Assembly: GCF_036322585.1 (NCBI RefSeq)
Contig: NZ_AP024600.1
Span: 2,046,001 to 2,110,000, forward strand
Direction of reading: 5' to 3'
DNA length: 64,000 bases
DNA from: Luteolibacter sp. LG18
GTDB taxonomy: Bacteria > Verrucomicrobiota > Verrucomicrobiia > Verrucomicrobiales > Akkermansiaceae
Under the pieces are notes generated by a model. It searched no databases, had not been told where the DNA came from, and saw only the letters and a list, made by a program, of their open reading frames with translations. Made by a program: the position numbers and the translations under genes. Of the stretch, positions 25,261 through 34,166 are shown piece after piece (within the stretch, counting starts at the first letter, position 1; each line of letters opens with the position of its first letter).

Positions 25261-26064
25261 ATGACCGGAGACTCCATGCCCACGCCCGCCGAGGTCCGGG
25301 AACGCCTGGTGGAGGACTGCTTGGCGATGGAGGGCGGGCTGCGGCACCTCCTTGATCCGAAGGCACGGGTGGCGGATGAAACCCACGCGTTGCGGAAGAA
25401 GGGGAAGTCGCTGCGGGGAGGGCTGGTGCTCCTGCGGGCACCGAAGTCCGCCGTCCGGGCGGTGGGCGCGGTCGGCCGGTTCCTCGGCGCACCGCGGGAT
25501 TCCGTGTCCCGCCAGACCACCTGGCGGCGGCTGGATCTGGAGGAGGGGCCATACGCGGAGGAGCCCTCGGTGGCGGCGATCGGCGCGCTTTTGGACGTCC
25601 ACGCCCACACCGCCACCCGGCGGCCTCCGCCCGTGGCGGTCGAGTGGGCGGAGGCCAGGCTGCGCCATGCCCGGGCCGCGCTGGTGGCGATTCCCGATGA
25701 GCACCTGGATCGCCGGGTGGAGAAAGGACGGCGGTTTTTAGCCAAGCGCCTGCGCAAGCGGCTGAAGGCGGTGGGCCACGATCCCGGCGCCGAGGAGCTT
25801 CATGAAGCCCGGAAGGCGATCAAGGCCTGGCTCGGCGCGCTCGGTCATCTGGGTGAGGCCGCGGAGCCGGGGCTGGTGGAGTATGCGGACCTGCTCGGCG
25901 ACGTGAACGACCTGCACGTGTTGTCCTCGTGGCTGGCGGTTCACGGCTTTTCGCCGGAGCTCGCCCCGATCCCGTGGCGGGCAGTGGAGGAACGGCTCGC
26001 CGCAGTGCTGGAGGCGATCTTCATCTCCACCCCGGCGGTGTGGAAAATCGTCTCAGCCCGCTGA
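25261..26064 (+). CDS. CHAD domain-containing protein
   Basis: 267 aa, rich in Arg, His and charged helices. HALRKKGKSLRGGLVLL and, later, EELHEARKAIKAWLGALGHL are the conserved-histidine helices that define CHAD domains, which bind polyphosphate in characterised cases. VRHARAALVAIPDEHL-type helices fill the middle. No CYTH or phosphatase domain is fused. ATG at 25261 begins MTGDSMPTPAEV; ATG at 25276 is an alternative. Its 3' end overlaps the convergent pgsA gene by 12 bp. Confidence 0.88.
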   Translation: MTGDSMPTPAEVRERLVEDCLAMEGGLRHLLDPKARVADETHALRKKGKSLRGGLVLLRAPKSAVRAVGAVGRFLGAPRDSVSRQTTWRRLDLEEGPYAEEPSVAAIGALLDVHAHTATRRPPPVAVEWAEARLRHARAALVAIPDEHLDRRVEKGRRFLAKRLRKRLKAVGHDPGAEELHEARKAIKAWLGALGHLGEAAEPGLVEYADLLGDVNDLHVLSSWLAVHGFSPELAPIPWRAVEERLAAVLEAIFISTPAVWKIVSAR

Positions 26065-26643
26065 ACCTTTCAGCAGATGGCGACCGCTCCAGAGGTAATT
26101 GCCGCCGGAAATCACCGTCAGGGCGACCGCCGCCCACAGCGAGACCTGGGCCAGCCAGCCGTCCGGGCGGCTCAGGTTCACCCAGAAGGTGGTCGAGGCT
26201 CCCGGATTTGCGACATCGGAAAACGTCAGCCAGACCAGCCCGGTGATACAGAAGGTGAGCTGGAAGGTGGTCTTCCATTTCCCGAGATTGTCGGCGGCCA
26301 GCACCTGGCCGGCCTCGATGGCGATCTGGCGCAGGCCGGTGACCAGGAACTCCCGGGCGATGATCAAGGAGGTCACCCACACCGGGCATAACCCTCTGGC
26401 GCAGAAGAAGACAAAGGCGGCGCAGACGAGGATTTTGTCCGCCAGCGGGTCGAGCAATTTCCCCAGCGGGGTCACCAGGCCCATCTTCCGGGCGAGGTAG
26501 CCGTCCAGCCAATCGCTGGCAGCGGCGATGCTGAAGGCGATCAGGGCCACGATGTGTCCGGCCAGGCCGGCGGCCCCGGTTCCGACCACGAAAACGACGG
26601 TCAGGACCAGGCGGGAGAGGGTGATCGCATTCGGCAGATTCAC
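26053..26643 (-). CDS. pgsA: CDP-diacylglycerol--glycerol-3-phosphate 3-phosphatidyltransferase
   Basis: 196 aa membrane protein of the CDP-alcohol phosphatidyltransferase family. MNLPNAITLSRLVL is the typical PgsA start. The catalytic motif is complete: SDWLDGYLARKMG then VTPLGKLLDPLADK, i.e. D-x2-D-G-x2-A-R-x8-G-x3-D-x3-D. There are about five to six hydrophobic segments. It makes phosphatidylglycerol phosphate from CDP-diacylglycerol in the inner membrane. It is divergent from gnd and convergent with the CHAD gene (12-bp overlap). Confidence 0.95.
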   Translation of the reverse strand: MNLPNAITLSRLVLTVVFVVGTGAAGLAGHIVALIAFSIAAASDWLDGYLARKMGLVTPLGKLLDPLADKILVCAAFVFFCARGLCPVWVTSLIIAREFLVTGLRQIAIEAGQVLAADNLGKWKTTFQLTFCITGLVWLTFSDVANPGASTTFWVNLSRPDGWLAQVSLWAAVALTVISGGNYLWSGRHLLKGSAG

Positions 26644-26741
26644 GGCGGCAATGTGGGAAATGCATCCGGAAAACGCAACAAGGGGTTGCTTGCAAGCAGC
26701 CGGTATCCTACACCCCCGCCGCCTCCTAACTCCATCACACC

Positions 26742-28160
26742 ATGAGCAACAGCGATTTCGGACTTATTGGTCTGGCCGTCATGGGCCAGAATCTCGTCCT
26801 CAACGTCGAATCCCGCGGCTTCCAGGTCTCGGTCTACAACCGCACCACCGCCGTCACGGACGAATTCGTCGCCGCCCACCCGGACAAGAAGCTGGTTGGT
26901 TCGAAGTCCCTCGAGGAGTTCGTCCAGTCCCTGGCCTCCCCGCGCAAGGTCATGATCATGGTGAAGGCCGGTGGTCCGGTGGACGCCGTGATCGAGCAGC
27001 TCATCCCGCTCCTCGACAAGGGTGACATCATCATCGACGGCGGTAACTCGCTTTACACCGACACCGAGCGCCGCGACAAGTGGCTCGGCGACCTCGGTTT
27101 CCGCTTCATCGGCGCCGGCGTGTCCGGTGGCGAGGAAGGTGCCCGCAAGGGTCCGTCCATCATGCCGGGCGGCCCGCTGTCCACCTGGGACGTCATGAAG
27201 CCGATCTTCGAATCGATCTCCGCGAAGGTCGATGGCGAGCCCTGCGTGACCCACATCGGCCCGGGTGGCGCCGGTCACTACGTCAAGATGATCCACAACG
27301 GCATCGAGTACGGTGACATGCAGCTCATCTGCGAAGCCTACAACATCTTCAAGGCCGCCGGCTTCACCCCGGCCGAGCTCGCCACCGTCTTCACCGATTG
27401 GAACGAAGGCGACCTCGAGTCCTACCTCATCCAGATCACCTCGAAGATCTTCGCCCAGCAGGACCCGGAAACCGGCAAGGCGCTCGTCGACCTCGTGCTC
27501 GACACCGCCGGCCAGAAGGGCACCGGCAAGTGGACCATCATGAACGCCGTCGAGAACGCCGTCGTGATCTCCACCATCAACGCCGCCGTGGAAGCCCGCA
27601 TCCTGTCCTCCATGAAGGACGCCCGCGTGGCCGCCTCCGCCAAGCTCCAGGGCCCGAAGGCCGAGATCTCCGCCGAGAAGGCCGAGCTGGTCAAGAAGGT
27701 GCACGACGCGCTCTTCGCCTCCAAGATCATCTCCTACGCGCAGGGCCTCGACCTGATCGCCGCCATGGGCAAGGAGAAGAACTGGGGCCTCGACCTCGGC
27801 AAGATCGCCGCCATCTGGCGCGGTGGCTGCATCATCCGCGCCCGCTTCCTGAACCACATCACGGACAGCTACCGCTCCAACCCGGAGCTCAGCAACCTGA
27901 TGCTGGCCCCGTACTTCACCGACCTCCTCAACCAGTTCCAGCAGAACTGGCGCGAAGTCATCGCCACCGCCACCCTCGCGGGTATCCCGGTGCCGGCGTT
28001 CTCCGCCTCCCTCGGCTACTACGACAGCTACCGCAGCGCCGTCCTCCCGGCCAACCTGCTCCAGGCCCAGCGCGACTTCTTCGGCGCGCACACCTACGAG
28101 CGCACGGACAAGCCGCGCGGCGAGTTCTTCCACACCGAGTGGCCGGAAGTCATCGGCTGA
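26742..28160 (+). CDS. gnd: 6-phosphogluconate dehydrogenase (decarboxylating)
   Basis: 472 aa, the length of the classic long-chain enzyme. GLIGLAVMGQNLVLN is the NADP-binding loop and VYNRTTAVTDEF the following Arg/Thr site. GAGVSGGEEGARKGPSIMPGG, GAGHYVKMIHNGIEYGDMQ with the catalytic Lys and family signature, and KGTGKWT follow. The C-terminus has the substrate Arg/His region (AQRDFFGAHTYERTDKPRG). It oxidises 6-phosphogluconate to ribulose-5-phosphate, CO2 and NADPH. Codon use is strongly biased to C-ending codons, suggesting high expression. It has its own terminator. Confidence 0.97.
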   Translation: MSNSDFGLIGLAVMGQNLVLNVESRGFQVSVYNRTTAVTDEFVAAHPDKKLVGSKSLEEFVQSLASPRKVMIMVKAGGPVDAVIEQLIPLLDKGDIIIDGGNSLYTDTERRDKWLGDLGFRFIGAGVSGGEEGARKGPSIMPGGPLSTWDVMKPIFESISAKVDGEPCVTHIGPGGAGHYVKMIHNGIEYGDMQLICEAYNIFKAAGFTPAELATVFTDWNEGDLESYLIQITSKIFAQQDPETGKALVDLVLDTAGQKGTGKWTIMNAVENAVVISTINAAVEARILSSMKDARVAASAKLQGPKAEISAEKAELVKKVHDALFASKIISYAQGLDLIAAMGKEKNWGLDLGKIAAIWRGGCIIRARFLNHITDSYRSNPELSNLMLAPYFTDLLNQFQQNWREVIATATLAGIPVPAFSASLGYYDSYRSAVLPANLLQAQRDFFGAHTYERTDKPRGEFFHTEWPEVIG

Positions 28161-28201
28161 GCCGGTGGCGGCGCTTTCCAAGCGCCCAGCCTCTGAATCT
28201 G

Positions 28202-28235
28202 AAAGGAGTCGTGCGCGAGCACGGCTCCTTTTTTA
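28202..28235 (+). terminator. Intrinsic terminator behind gnd
   Basis: AAAGGAGTCGTGC (28202-28214), loop GCGA, and GCACGGCTCCTTT (28219-28231) with one T-G wobble, then TTTT. It lies between two convergent genes and may act for both gnd and the hydrolase. Confidence 0.85.
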
Positions 28236-28240
28236 TTTGG

Positions 28241-29218
28241 CTACTCGGCCTTCGCGTTCTTCTCCCACTTGTCCGCGGGGATGAGCACCGCCTTCGCGCC
28301 GGAGCCGTTGAGCCAAGCCTTGGCGTCCTTATCACCCTTCAGCTCCGTGTCCCAGAAGGCGGTGGTGAGGGCGAGGATGGCGCGGTGGTAGCGCGGGTCC
28401 TTCGGCGCGGCGCCGAGCAGGTCGCGTTCGCCGAAGGTCATGTGCACGCCCTTGTCGAAGACCACCTGCCAGGCGGGTGCGCTTTTGAGATTGGGGAAAA
28501 CCTTGAGGCGGTCCTCGGCGGAGGTGTTGCCGATCGGGCTGGTGTCGCCGGTGCCGGTCATCAGCAGGCAGGGGACCTTGATCGAGGCGAAGGCCTTTGC
28601 TGGATCGCCCATGGCGGGCGGGCTGGGGCTCATCATCACGGAGGCCTTGATGCGCGGCTCCAGGAACGACATGCCGCCGAGCGGATAGGTCTGGCCGGAC
28701 ACCGCCTGGGTGGTCACCGCGCCGAAGGAGTGGCCGGACATGCCGAGGTGGGCGAGGTCGAGCCGGTCGTGCAGCGGGTGGGTCTTGTCCGCATTCCAAG
28801 CCGTGAGGGCATCGATCACGGCGGGGATGTCCTTGCCGCGGGCGGTGAGGTTTTCCAACGAGGCGGCCTTTTTCAGCTCCGCCATCCGGCCGATCACCGG
28901 CGCGCCCTTCCACACCGCCTCATCGCTGCCCGCGTGCTGGACGAAGACCACCACATAGCCGCGCCCGGCCCAGTGGTTGCCGAGATAGGGGTTGTTGTCG
29001 CGGGACCCGCCGAGGCCATGGGAAAACAGGATCACCGGCGCGGGTTTGGCGGTCGCGGGCAGATAGACGCGGACCGGGATGGCCCGATCGCGCTTGGCGT
29101 CCTTCACCTCGAAGGTCTTCGTGTCGATTTTCGCCTCCGGCACCTTCAGCGGATCGTAGGGCGCGGCCCCTAGGGTGAGGACGGAAAGCAGCAGGGCGGC
29201 CAGGACGCGGAATCTCAT
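28241..29218 (-). CDS. Secreted alpha/beta hydrolase (dienelactone/PAF-acetylhydrolase-like)
   Basis: 325 aa with a signal peptide (MRFRVLAALLLSVLTLGAA). APVILFSHGLGGSRDNNPYLG carries the oxyanion His-Gly, and HLGMSGHSFGAVTTQAVSG carries the nucleophile elbow (GHSFG, Ser). The acid is probably Asp in LLMTGTGDTSP, and the His lies in FDKGVHMTFGERDL. Related verrucomicrobial and planctomycete proteins are annotated as predicted dienelactone hydrolases. The substrate is unknown. It is divergent from the sigma factor gene. Confidence 0.9.
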   Translation of the reverse strand: MRFRVLAALLLSVLTLGAAPYDPLKVPEAKIDTKTFEVKDAKRDRAIPVRVYLPATAKPAPVILFSHGLGGSRDNNPYLGNHWAGRGYVVVFVQHAGSDEAVWKGAPVIGRMAELKKAASLENLTARGKDIPAVIDALTAWNADKTHPLHDRLDLAHLGMSGHSFGAVTTQAVSGQTYPLGGMSFLEPRIKASVMMSPSPPAMGDPAKAFASIKVPCLLMTGTGDTSPIGNTSAEDRLKVFPNLKSAPAWQVVFDKGVHMTFGERDLLGAAPKDPRYHRAILALTTAFWDTELKGDKDAKAWLNGSGAKAVLIPADKWEKNAKAE

Positions 29219-29289
29219 GCAGGAGGAACCCGCGGGAAAACGGGAAGTTGTGCGGCACTCCCCCCCTGTCTCCGTCCCCGCAAAGATTT

Positions 29290-29320
29290 CCTGCTAACCT
29301 TCCGCGGGTTCCAGTATTCC
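29290..29320 (+). promoter_or_regulatory. Candidate autoregulatory sigma promoter (copy 1)
   Basis: CCTGCTAACC at 29290-29299, six variable bases, GGGTTCC at 29306-29312, then ATTCC at 29316-29320; it ends 11 nt before the sigma gene ATG at 29332. The same bipartite layout occurs at 31425-31455 ahead of the LamG-SASA gene. A TAACC block about 17 nt before a second conserved block fits the geometry of an ECF-type promoter. Confidence 0.5.
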
Positions 29321-29331
29321 AGAAGAGGTCC

Positions 29332-29865
29332 ATGGAATCGGATGCGGACATGCCCTTCGTCAAGCTGCTGACCGAGCACCAGAGCGTGATCACCTCGTTC
29401 GTGATCTCGCTCCTGCCCGGCGCACCGGGGGTGGACGATGTGATCCAGGAAACCAACGCGCTGCTATGGACGAAGCGGAACCAGTTCCAGCTTGGCACGA
29501 ATTTCCGCGCGTGGGCGCTGACGGTCGCCCGATTCCAGGTTCTCGTCCATCTGCGGACCCTCAAGAAACAGCGGTGGGTCACGCTGGACAGGGACGTGGC
29601 GGACCTGCTGGCGGATGAGTTGGAGGCGCAACCCGATCCCGAGCCCATCGAGCGGCGGATCGAGGCGCTGCGGACCTGCCTGGACAAGCTGCGTCCGACC
29701 GACCGCGAATTGCTGATGCAGCGCTACTGGCACAAGGTCCGCTTGCAGGATTTCGCGGTGAACCGCGGGAGATCGCTGAGTGGATTGAAGGTGCAGCTCT
29801 TCCGGTTGCGGGTCGCGCTGAAGCGGTGTGTTGAAAGCCGGCTTGTTTCGCAATGGCAGTCATGA
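29332..29865 (+). CDS. Sigma-70 family sigma factor (Rhodopirellula/Verrucomicrobium type)
   Basis: 177 aa from ATG at 29332 (MESDADMPFVKLLTEHQSVI). Region 2: ITSFVISLLPGAPGVDDVIQETNALLWTKRNQF, with the DDVIQE helix and the NFRAWALTVARFQVL recognition helix. Region 4: CLDKLRPTDRELLMQRYWHKVRLQDFAVNRGRSLSGLKVQLFRLRVAL. This is the TIGR02989-like class. It overlaps the FecR-LamG gene by ATGA, which suggests that the membrane protein is its regulator. The motif shared between its own promoter region and the downstream LamG-SASA leader suggests autoregulation. Confidence 0.95.
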   Translation: MESDADMPFVKLLTEHQSVITSFVISLLPGAPGVDDVIQETNALLWTKRNQFQLGTNFRAWALTVARFQVLVHLRTLKKQRWVTLDRDVADLLADELEAQPDPEPIERRIEALRTCLDKLRPTDRELLMQRYWHKVRLQDFAVNRGRSLSGLKVQLFRLRVALKRCVESRLVSQWQS

Positions 29866-31397
29866 AATCCGGACCTTCCAATCCACTCCGCCTCGAACGG
29901 GTCCTCCAGGATCTGGAAGATGGCGTCGTCAGTGCGGAGGATCACCGTTGGTTGATGTCCCAGTTGCGGAAACACCCGGAAGCCCGCGAAGCTTATCGGA
30001 AGCATATGGCTTTTGCGGCCGCCCTGCATGGCATGGCGAAAGCGTGGGAGCCGGAGCACGAGCGGGAGGTTCCGGAGCCCGTCGTGATCGAGCCGTTCCG
30101 CTGGCAGCCGTGGGTGGCGGCCGCCGCGCTCATCGCCATGCTGGCGGTGGCGGCGGTGTTCGTGCTCGGACGCCGGGGGCCGCCCGCGAATGTCACGGCT
30201 GGATCGGGAGGATCATGGGCGTATGTCAGCGGGGGAATCGGCTCCGATGGGGAGTTCCGCCCCGGCACGAGCCTGCGGGTGGACCGCGGCAGCGTGGAAC
30301 TCGTCACCCGCCAGCGCACCCGCGCCGTGGTGGAGGCACCCGCGCTGGTCACCATGGACACGGCCCAGCAGGTCAGCCTCGCCAATGGCAATGCCTGGTT
30401 CGAGGGAGAGCAGGATACCCCGCTCACCGTCGTGACGGGGCTGTTGCGGGCCGTTTCCTCCGGGGCGCGGTTTGGCGTCGCGATCACCACCGCGGGGCAC
30501 CGGCTCCAGGTGAAGGCGGGCGAGCTGCGCGTGACCCCGGCATTCCCCGGGGCTCCCACCATCATCCTGGGATCCGGCCAGGCCGCCACCGTGGATGACA
30601 GCGGCCGGTGGACCTCGGACCTCATGGACGCGGGGCTGTTCCTCGATCGGCTGCCCCGTCAGGCAACCTACATCCACTGGAGCTTCGATGAGGCGAAGAC
30701 CGGTGTTTTCCCGGCGTCCGGCCATGGCATGGGTGAGGATCCGATCAAGGTGACCGGCACGGACCTGCAAGCCGCCGCGCCGCGCCTCGTCGCCGGGGCG
30801 TTCGGCAGAGGCCTGGATCTGACCGGCGGCGATGTCTTCGCGGAGAGCCGCTTCGCCGGCATCTCCGGCGGTGGGCCGAGGACGGTCGCGCTCTGGATCA
30901 AGGGCAGTCCCATCATCCGGCGCACCACTCCCAACCGTGCGGAATACACGCCCTCCGTGGTCCAATGGGGGGACGAGTCCATCGATGGCGGGAGCTGGAC
31001 GTTCCGGGCCCATTGCGCCACCGGCATCATTGGCTCCCAGTGGGGCCGGGGCGGGCTTCTCACCGCCGGAAAGATCGGCACCCGGAGCGTGCTTGATGAG
31101 CAGTGGCACCACATCGTTTCGGTCTTCACCGGCGAGGTCAACGAACTCGGCGAGGCGGATGTCCGGCACTATATCGATGGCCAGCGCGTGCCCACGACCA
31201 ACCCGGTCATGCGCGACCGTATCGATACCCGGATCGGCACCAGTCCGGAGACCCGGCTGCGGGTCGCCTGGGATCCCCGGTCTTCGACAGCCAACGTGCC
31301 GGTGATGGTGGATGAACTCTTCATCGTCCGCGGCGCCTTGAGCGATGCCCAGATCAAGACCCTGTGGCAGGAAAACCGGATCGCGGAAGGGGAGTGA
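29862..31397 (+). CDS. FecR-like membrane regulator with LamG domain
   Basis: 511 aa from the ATG at 29862, whose A-T-G-A overlaps the sigma stop; an upstream ATG at 29853 is possible. The cytosolic N-terminus (about 1-75) is an anti-sigma-like helical segment (LERVLQDLEDGVVSAEDHRWLMSQL). One membrane helix follows (WVAAAALIAMLAVAAVFVLG, about 82-101). The external part has FecR strands (VELVTRQRTRAVVEAPALV, GLLRAVSSGARFGVAI, LQVKAGELRVTP) and then a LamG/concanavalin-like domain (YIHWSFDEAKTG, TVALWIKGSP, QWHHIVSVFTGEV, VMVDELFIVRG). A surface sensor that controls the sigma factor is inferred. Confidence 0.9.
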   Translation: MKSGPSNPLRLERVLQDLEDGVVSAEDHRWLMSQLRKHPEAREAYRKHMAFAAALHGMAKAWEPEHEREVPEPVVIEPFRWQPWVAAAALIAMLAVAAVFVLGRRGPPANVTAGSGGSWAYVSGGIGSDGEFRPGTSLRVDRGSVELVTRQRTRAVVEAPALVTMDTAQQVSLANGNAWFEGEQDTPLTVVTGLLRAVSSGARFGVAITTAGHRLQVKAGELRVTPAFPGAPTIILGSGQAATVDDSGRWTSDLMDAGLFLDRLPRQATYIHWSFDEAKTGVFPASGHGMGEDPIKVTGTDLQAAAPRLVAGAFGRGLDLTGGDVFAESRFAGISGGGPRTVALWIKGSPIIRRTTPNRAEYTPSVVQWGDESIDGGSWTFRAHCATGIIGSQWGRGGLLTAGKIGTRSVLDEQWHHIVSVFTGEVNELGEADVRHYIDGQRVPTTNPVMRDRIDTRIGTSPETRLRVAWDPRSSTANVPVMVDELFIVRGALSDAQIKTLWQENRIAEGE

Positions 31398-31424
31398 GGG
31401 AATTGCAGGAAATTTTTTCGGAAT

Positions 31425-31455
31425 CCTGCTAACCGGAACCGGGTTCCTGCATTTC
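31425..31455 (+). promoter_or_regulatory. Candidate sigma-dependent promoter (copy 2) ahead of LamG-SASA gene
   Basis: CCTGCTAACC at 31425-31434, six variable bases, GGGTTCC at 31441-31447, then ATTTCC. Ten plus seven positions are identical to copy 1 with the same spacing, while the bases between differ. It lies 28 nt past the FecR-LamG stop and implies separate transcription of the downstream secreted protein. Confidence 0.5.
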
Positions 31456-31490
31456 CTAGTGCCGGAGCGAAGCCGCCCGGTGCTTCGCCG

Positions 31491-31643
31491 ATGAAACCCA
31501 TTCTGCCGGGACTTGCAGTCCTGTGGGCATCCGCCCCGCGTCATGCGGAGGTCGATGTCCGCCACAGTGTTGATGCGGACGCTCCTGCTTCTTCCGGAAG
31601 CGGTCGCCGGGTCGTGTGGGTGGAGCCCGGCGTGGTCCCCTGA
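31491..31643 (+). CDS. Possible small secreted protein, 50 aa
   Basis: ATG at 31491 to TGA at 31643. It begins MKPILPGLAVLWASAPRHA, which resembles a short signal peptide, and then has a polar mature part ending VVWVEPGVVP. It occupies the leader between the candidate promoter at 31425 and the LamG-SASA gene. No family is recognised. Good third-position GC and the N-terminal signal support it; the small size argues for caution. Confidence 0.35.
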   Translation: MKPILPGLAVLWASAPRHAEVDVRHSVDADAPASSGSGRRVVWVEPGVVP

Positions 31644-31674
31644 TTCTCATCCGCCATCCAACCCTAAAAAACCT

Positions 31675-34119
31675 GTGAAGATCCATCATTGCTGCCTGGC
31701 AGCCATGCTTCTCGTGAGTTCCGCCCATGCGGGCGTCTGGGCTCACTATTCATTCGATACCGATTGCTCCGATGTTTCCGGCAACGCCCGGAATGGAACG
31801 CTGACCGACGTCGGCACCACCGGGAACAGCGGCATCATCACCACTCCCGGCGATTTCAAATTCGGAAACGGTGCCATCAACTTCAGCGCGGACCGCGATT
31901 ACGTCGCGATTCCCTCGAAGACCTTCAGCTCGGGAACCGCATACACGATCGCCTTCTGGGCTAGGAAGACCGCGGGGGACACCGGCCAGGCCGCGGATTG
32001 GGACATGGCGATCGGCCAGCGGGATACGTCGACGTTCTTCATCGCGTTGAGCGATGTCACCGGTTCCGGCCTGCGCTGGCGTGGCAACTCGAGCGCGACG
32101 GACCGTCAGGCCGATTTCACGGTGACGAAGGACTACACGTGGCACCACTACGCGGTGGTCGCCTCCGGCACGACGATCACCCTGTATGTGGATGGCGTGT
32201 TCTCCAGTTCCGCCACCGGCAAGCAAACCGGCTTCACCGTGGATACCATCGGGGAGGCTTATCTGGCGGCCAATGACTTCGATTTCAACGGCCAGATGGA
32301 CGAGGTCTGGATCTACGATGAGGCCCTCGGAGCCAGTGCGGTCAACGCGTTGTTCCAATTCAACGACTCCAATGCGACCCCGGCCTACACGGGATTCCAT
32401 CACCGCTACGATGGCAATTTCACCGACAGCACCTCCGCTGGAAACGGCGGCACGCCGCAAGGTTCCGCCGGCATCACCTCCGATCCCTCCTTGACCGTCG
32501 CGGGCAGCGGGGCGTTGGCGCTGGATGGCGCGGATGGCTCCTTCGTGACGCTTCCTACGGTCGGGACCTACAGCGCCACCCAGCCGTGGTCGATCGCGTG
32601 GTGGGCCCGCCGCCAGAGTCTCGGCACGGACAAGGGGATGGTGATCGGCCGGGGCGACAACACCGCCGATTTCATCTGGTTGAACGATTCGTTCACCGGT
32701 CTGCGCTTCCGTTCCTCGAGCTCGGGCACGCTGGATTTCACCGTGGCGAAAGACATGAACCTCCACCACTACGCGCTGGTGGCGGATGGAGCCGGTCACC
32801 TTACCCTCTACGTGGATGGCCAGCAGGGCCAGACGTTGAACGGCAATACCGCCTTCGCCCTCGACTCCATCGGCAAGGCGTATCCGACGACTTCCCTCCA
32901 TTACAATTTCCAAGGGACGCTCGATGAGATCCACGTCACCCCCTCGGCGATGGATGCCGCGCAGGTGTTGAGCCTTTATCAGCAGGAAAAACCGCCCGCC
33001 ACTCCGGACGCCCTGGTGACGCGGGTGCGGGTGGTCTTGATCGGCGGGCAATCGAATGCCGATGGCCGGGCGGCGGTGGGTTCCCTTCCAGCCAGCCTCC
33101 AATCTCCGCAGAGCGATGTGGACCTCTACTGCCGTGCTGGCAGCGGGTCCCCTGTCTTCACCACGTTGCGTCCGGGATTGAGCGGAACCTCCCAGTTCGG
33201 ACCGGAGGTGGTGCTCGGACGGCGCTTGGCGGACCTCTACGCGCATGAATCCGGCACCCGGGTGGCAATCATCAAGTATGCGCGCGGCGGCACCACCCTC
33301 AGCACCCAGTGGAAGGCCGGTGGCGATGCCACCACCACGGGCGATGGACCGGACTATGTCAGTTTCCAGCAAACCGTGACGGAAGGGCGGGCTGCCCTCG
33401 CCGCGAAATATCCGTCCGCCACGTTGGAGCTGGATTCCATGGTATGGATGCAGGGCGAATCCGATGCGGTGCCGGGCTTGGCGGCGCTTTACCAGACGAA
33501 CCTCACCAACTTCATCGCCGACGTCAGGGTCACCTATGATGCTGCCCTCCCGTTCATCATCGGTCGCCTCTCCAGCCAGCAGACATCCCTCGACGCCGTT
33601 TCGTTGGCCACGGTGCGCGCCGCGCAGGACGCGGTGGCCGCGGCCGATCCCCGCACCGGGGTCTTCTCGACCGACGCGTTCGCCGTGAACGGCGACAATC
33701 TCCACTTCGGTGCGGCCGGGCAACAGTCCCTCGGCAGCGCCTTCGCGGACGACGCCATTTACTACCGGTGGATGATCGAGACTTTCGGCGCTGCCGATAT
33801 CGACGCGGGCCGCACCGAGCCCGACGCGGACTTCGATGGCGATGGCCAGACGAACCGGTCGGAGTTTCTCGGTGCCAGCAATCCCATGTCCGCGCTCTCG
33901 CGTTTCAGCGCTTCGGTTCTGGTGAACAACGCCACGGCGGGCACTGTCTCCTACACTTCCCTGAGCTCGAGGTTGTATGCGGTGGAGCGCTTCGCCGAAG
34001 GCACCGGCAGTTGGGAGACGGTGCTCTCCTACAGCCAGGGCCAGGATGGGCAGACCACCCGGCCTCTGACCTTGTCCGGTTCCCGGGGGATTTTCCGGGT
34101 GACCACGAAGTTGCCGTAA
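31675..34119 (+). CDS. Secreted protein with two LamG domains and a SASA (sialate O-acetylesterase-like) domain
   Basis: 814 aa from GTG at 31675: VKIHHCCLAAMLLVSSAHAG is a signal peptide, whereas the ATG options upstream (for example 31513) give a polar leader. LamG 1 lies at about 20-230 (AGVWAHYSFDTDCSDVSGNA, YTIAFWARK, TWHHYAVVASG, MDEVWIYDEAL) and LamG 2 at about 245-440. SASA/DUF303 lies at about 449-700: VLIGGQSNADGRA (Ser nucleophile block), WMQGESDAV, and DNLHFGAAGQQSLG (catalytic His). The tail carries DADFDGDGQTNRSEFLGASNP (Asp-rich, thrombospondin-3/dockerin-like) and a common verrucomicrobial C-terminal beta domain. It probably deacetylates polysaccharide outside the cell, under control of the 29332 sigma factor (inference). 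Confidence 0.85.
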   Translation: MKIHHCCLAAMLLVSSAHAGVWAHYSFDTDCSDVSGNARNGTLTDVGTTGNSGIITTPGDFKFGNGAINFSADRDYVAIPSKTFSSGTAYTIAFWARKTAGDTGQAADWDMAIGQRDTSTFFIALSDVTGSGLRWRGNSSATDRQADFTVTKDYTWHHYAVVASGTTITLYVDGVFSSSATGKQTGFTVDTIGEAYLAANDFDFNGQMDEVWIYDEALGASAVNALFQFNDSNATPAYTGFHHRYDGNFTDSTSAGNGGTPQGSAGITSDPSLTVAGSGALALDGADGSFVTLPTVGTYSATQPWSIAWWARRQSLGTDKGMVIGRGDNTADFIWLNDSFTGLRFRSSSSGTLDFTVAKDMNLHHYALVADGAGHLTLYVDGQQGQTLNGNTAFALDSIGKAYPTTSLHYNFQGTLDEIHVTPSAMDAAQVLSLYQQEKPPATPDALVTRVRVVLIGGQSNADGRAAVGSLPASLQSPQSDVDLYCRAGSGSPVFTTLRPGLSGTSQFGPEVVLGRRLADLYAHESGTRVAIIKYARGGTTLSTQWKAGGDATTTGDGPDYVSFQQTVTEGRAALAAKYPSATLELDSMVWMQGESDAVPGLAALYQTNLTNFIADVRVTYDAALPFIIGRLSSQQTSLDAVSLATVRAAQDAVAAADPRTGVFSTDAFAVNGDNLHFGAAGQQSLGSAFADDAIYYRWMIETFGAADIDAGRTEPDADFDGDGQTNRSEFLGASNPMSALSRFSASVLVNNATAGTVSYTSLSSRLYAVERFAEGTGSWETVLSYSQGQDGQTTRPLTLSGSRGIFRVTTKLP

Positions 34120-34132
34120 GCGGGTCGTCACG

Positions 34133-34166
34133 TCGCGGGCATGGGACGCATGGACCGTGCCCGCGA
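34133..34166 (+). terminator. Weak hairpin after LamG-SASA gene
   Basis: TCGCGGGCA (34133-34141) pairs with TGCCCGCGA (34158-34166) across a 16-nt loop, 13 nt after the stop. No T-tract follows, so intrinsic termination is doubtful. Confidence 0.3.
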
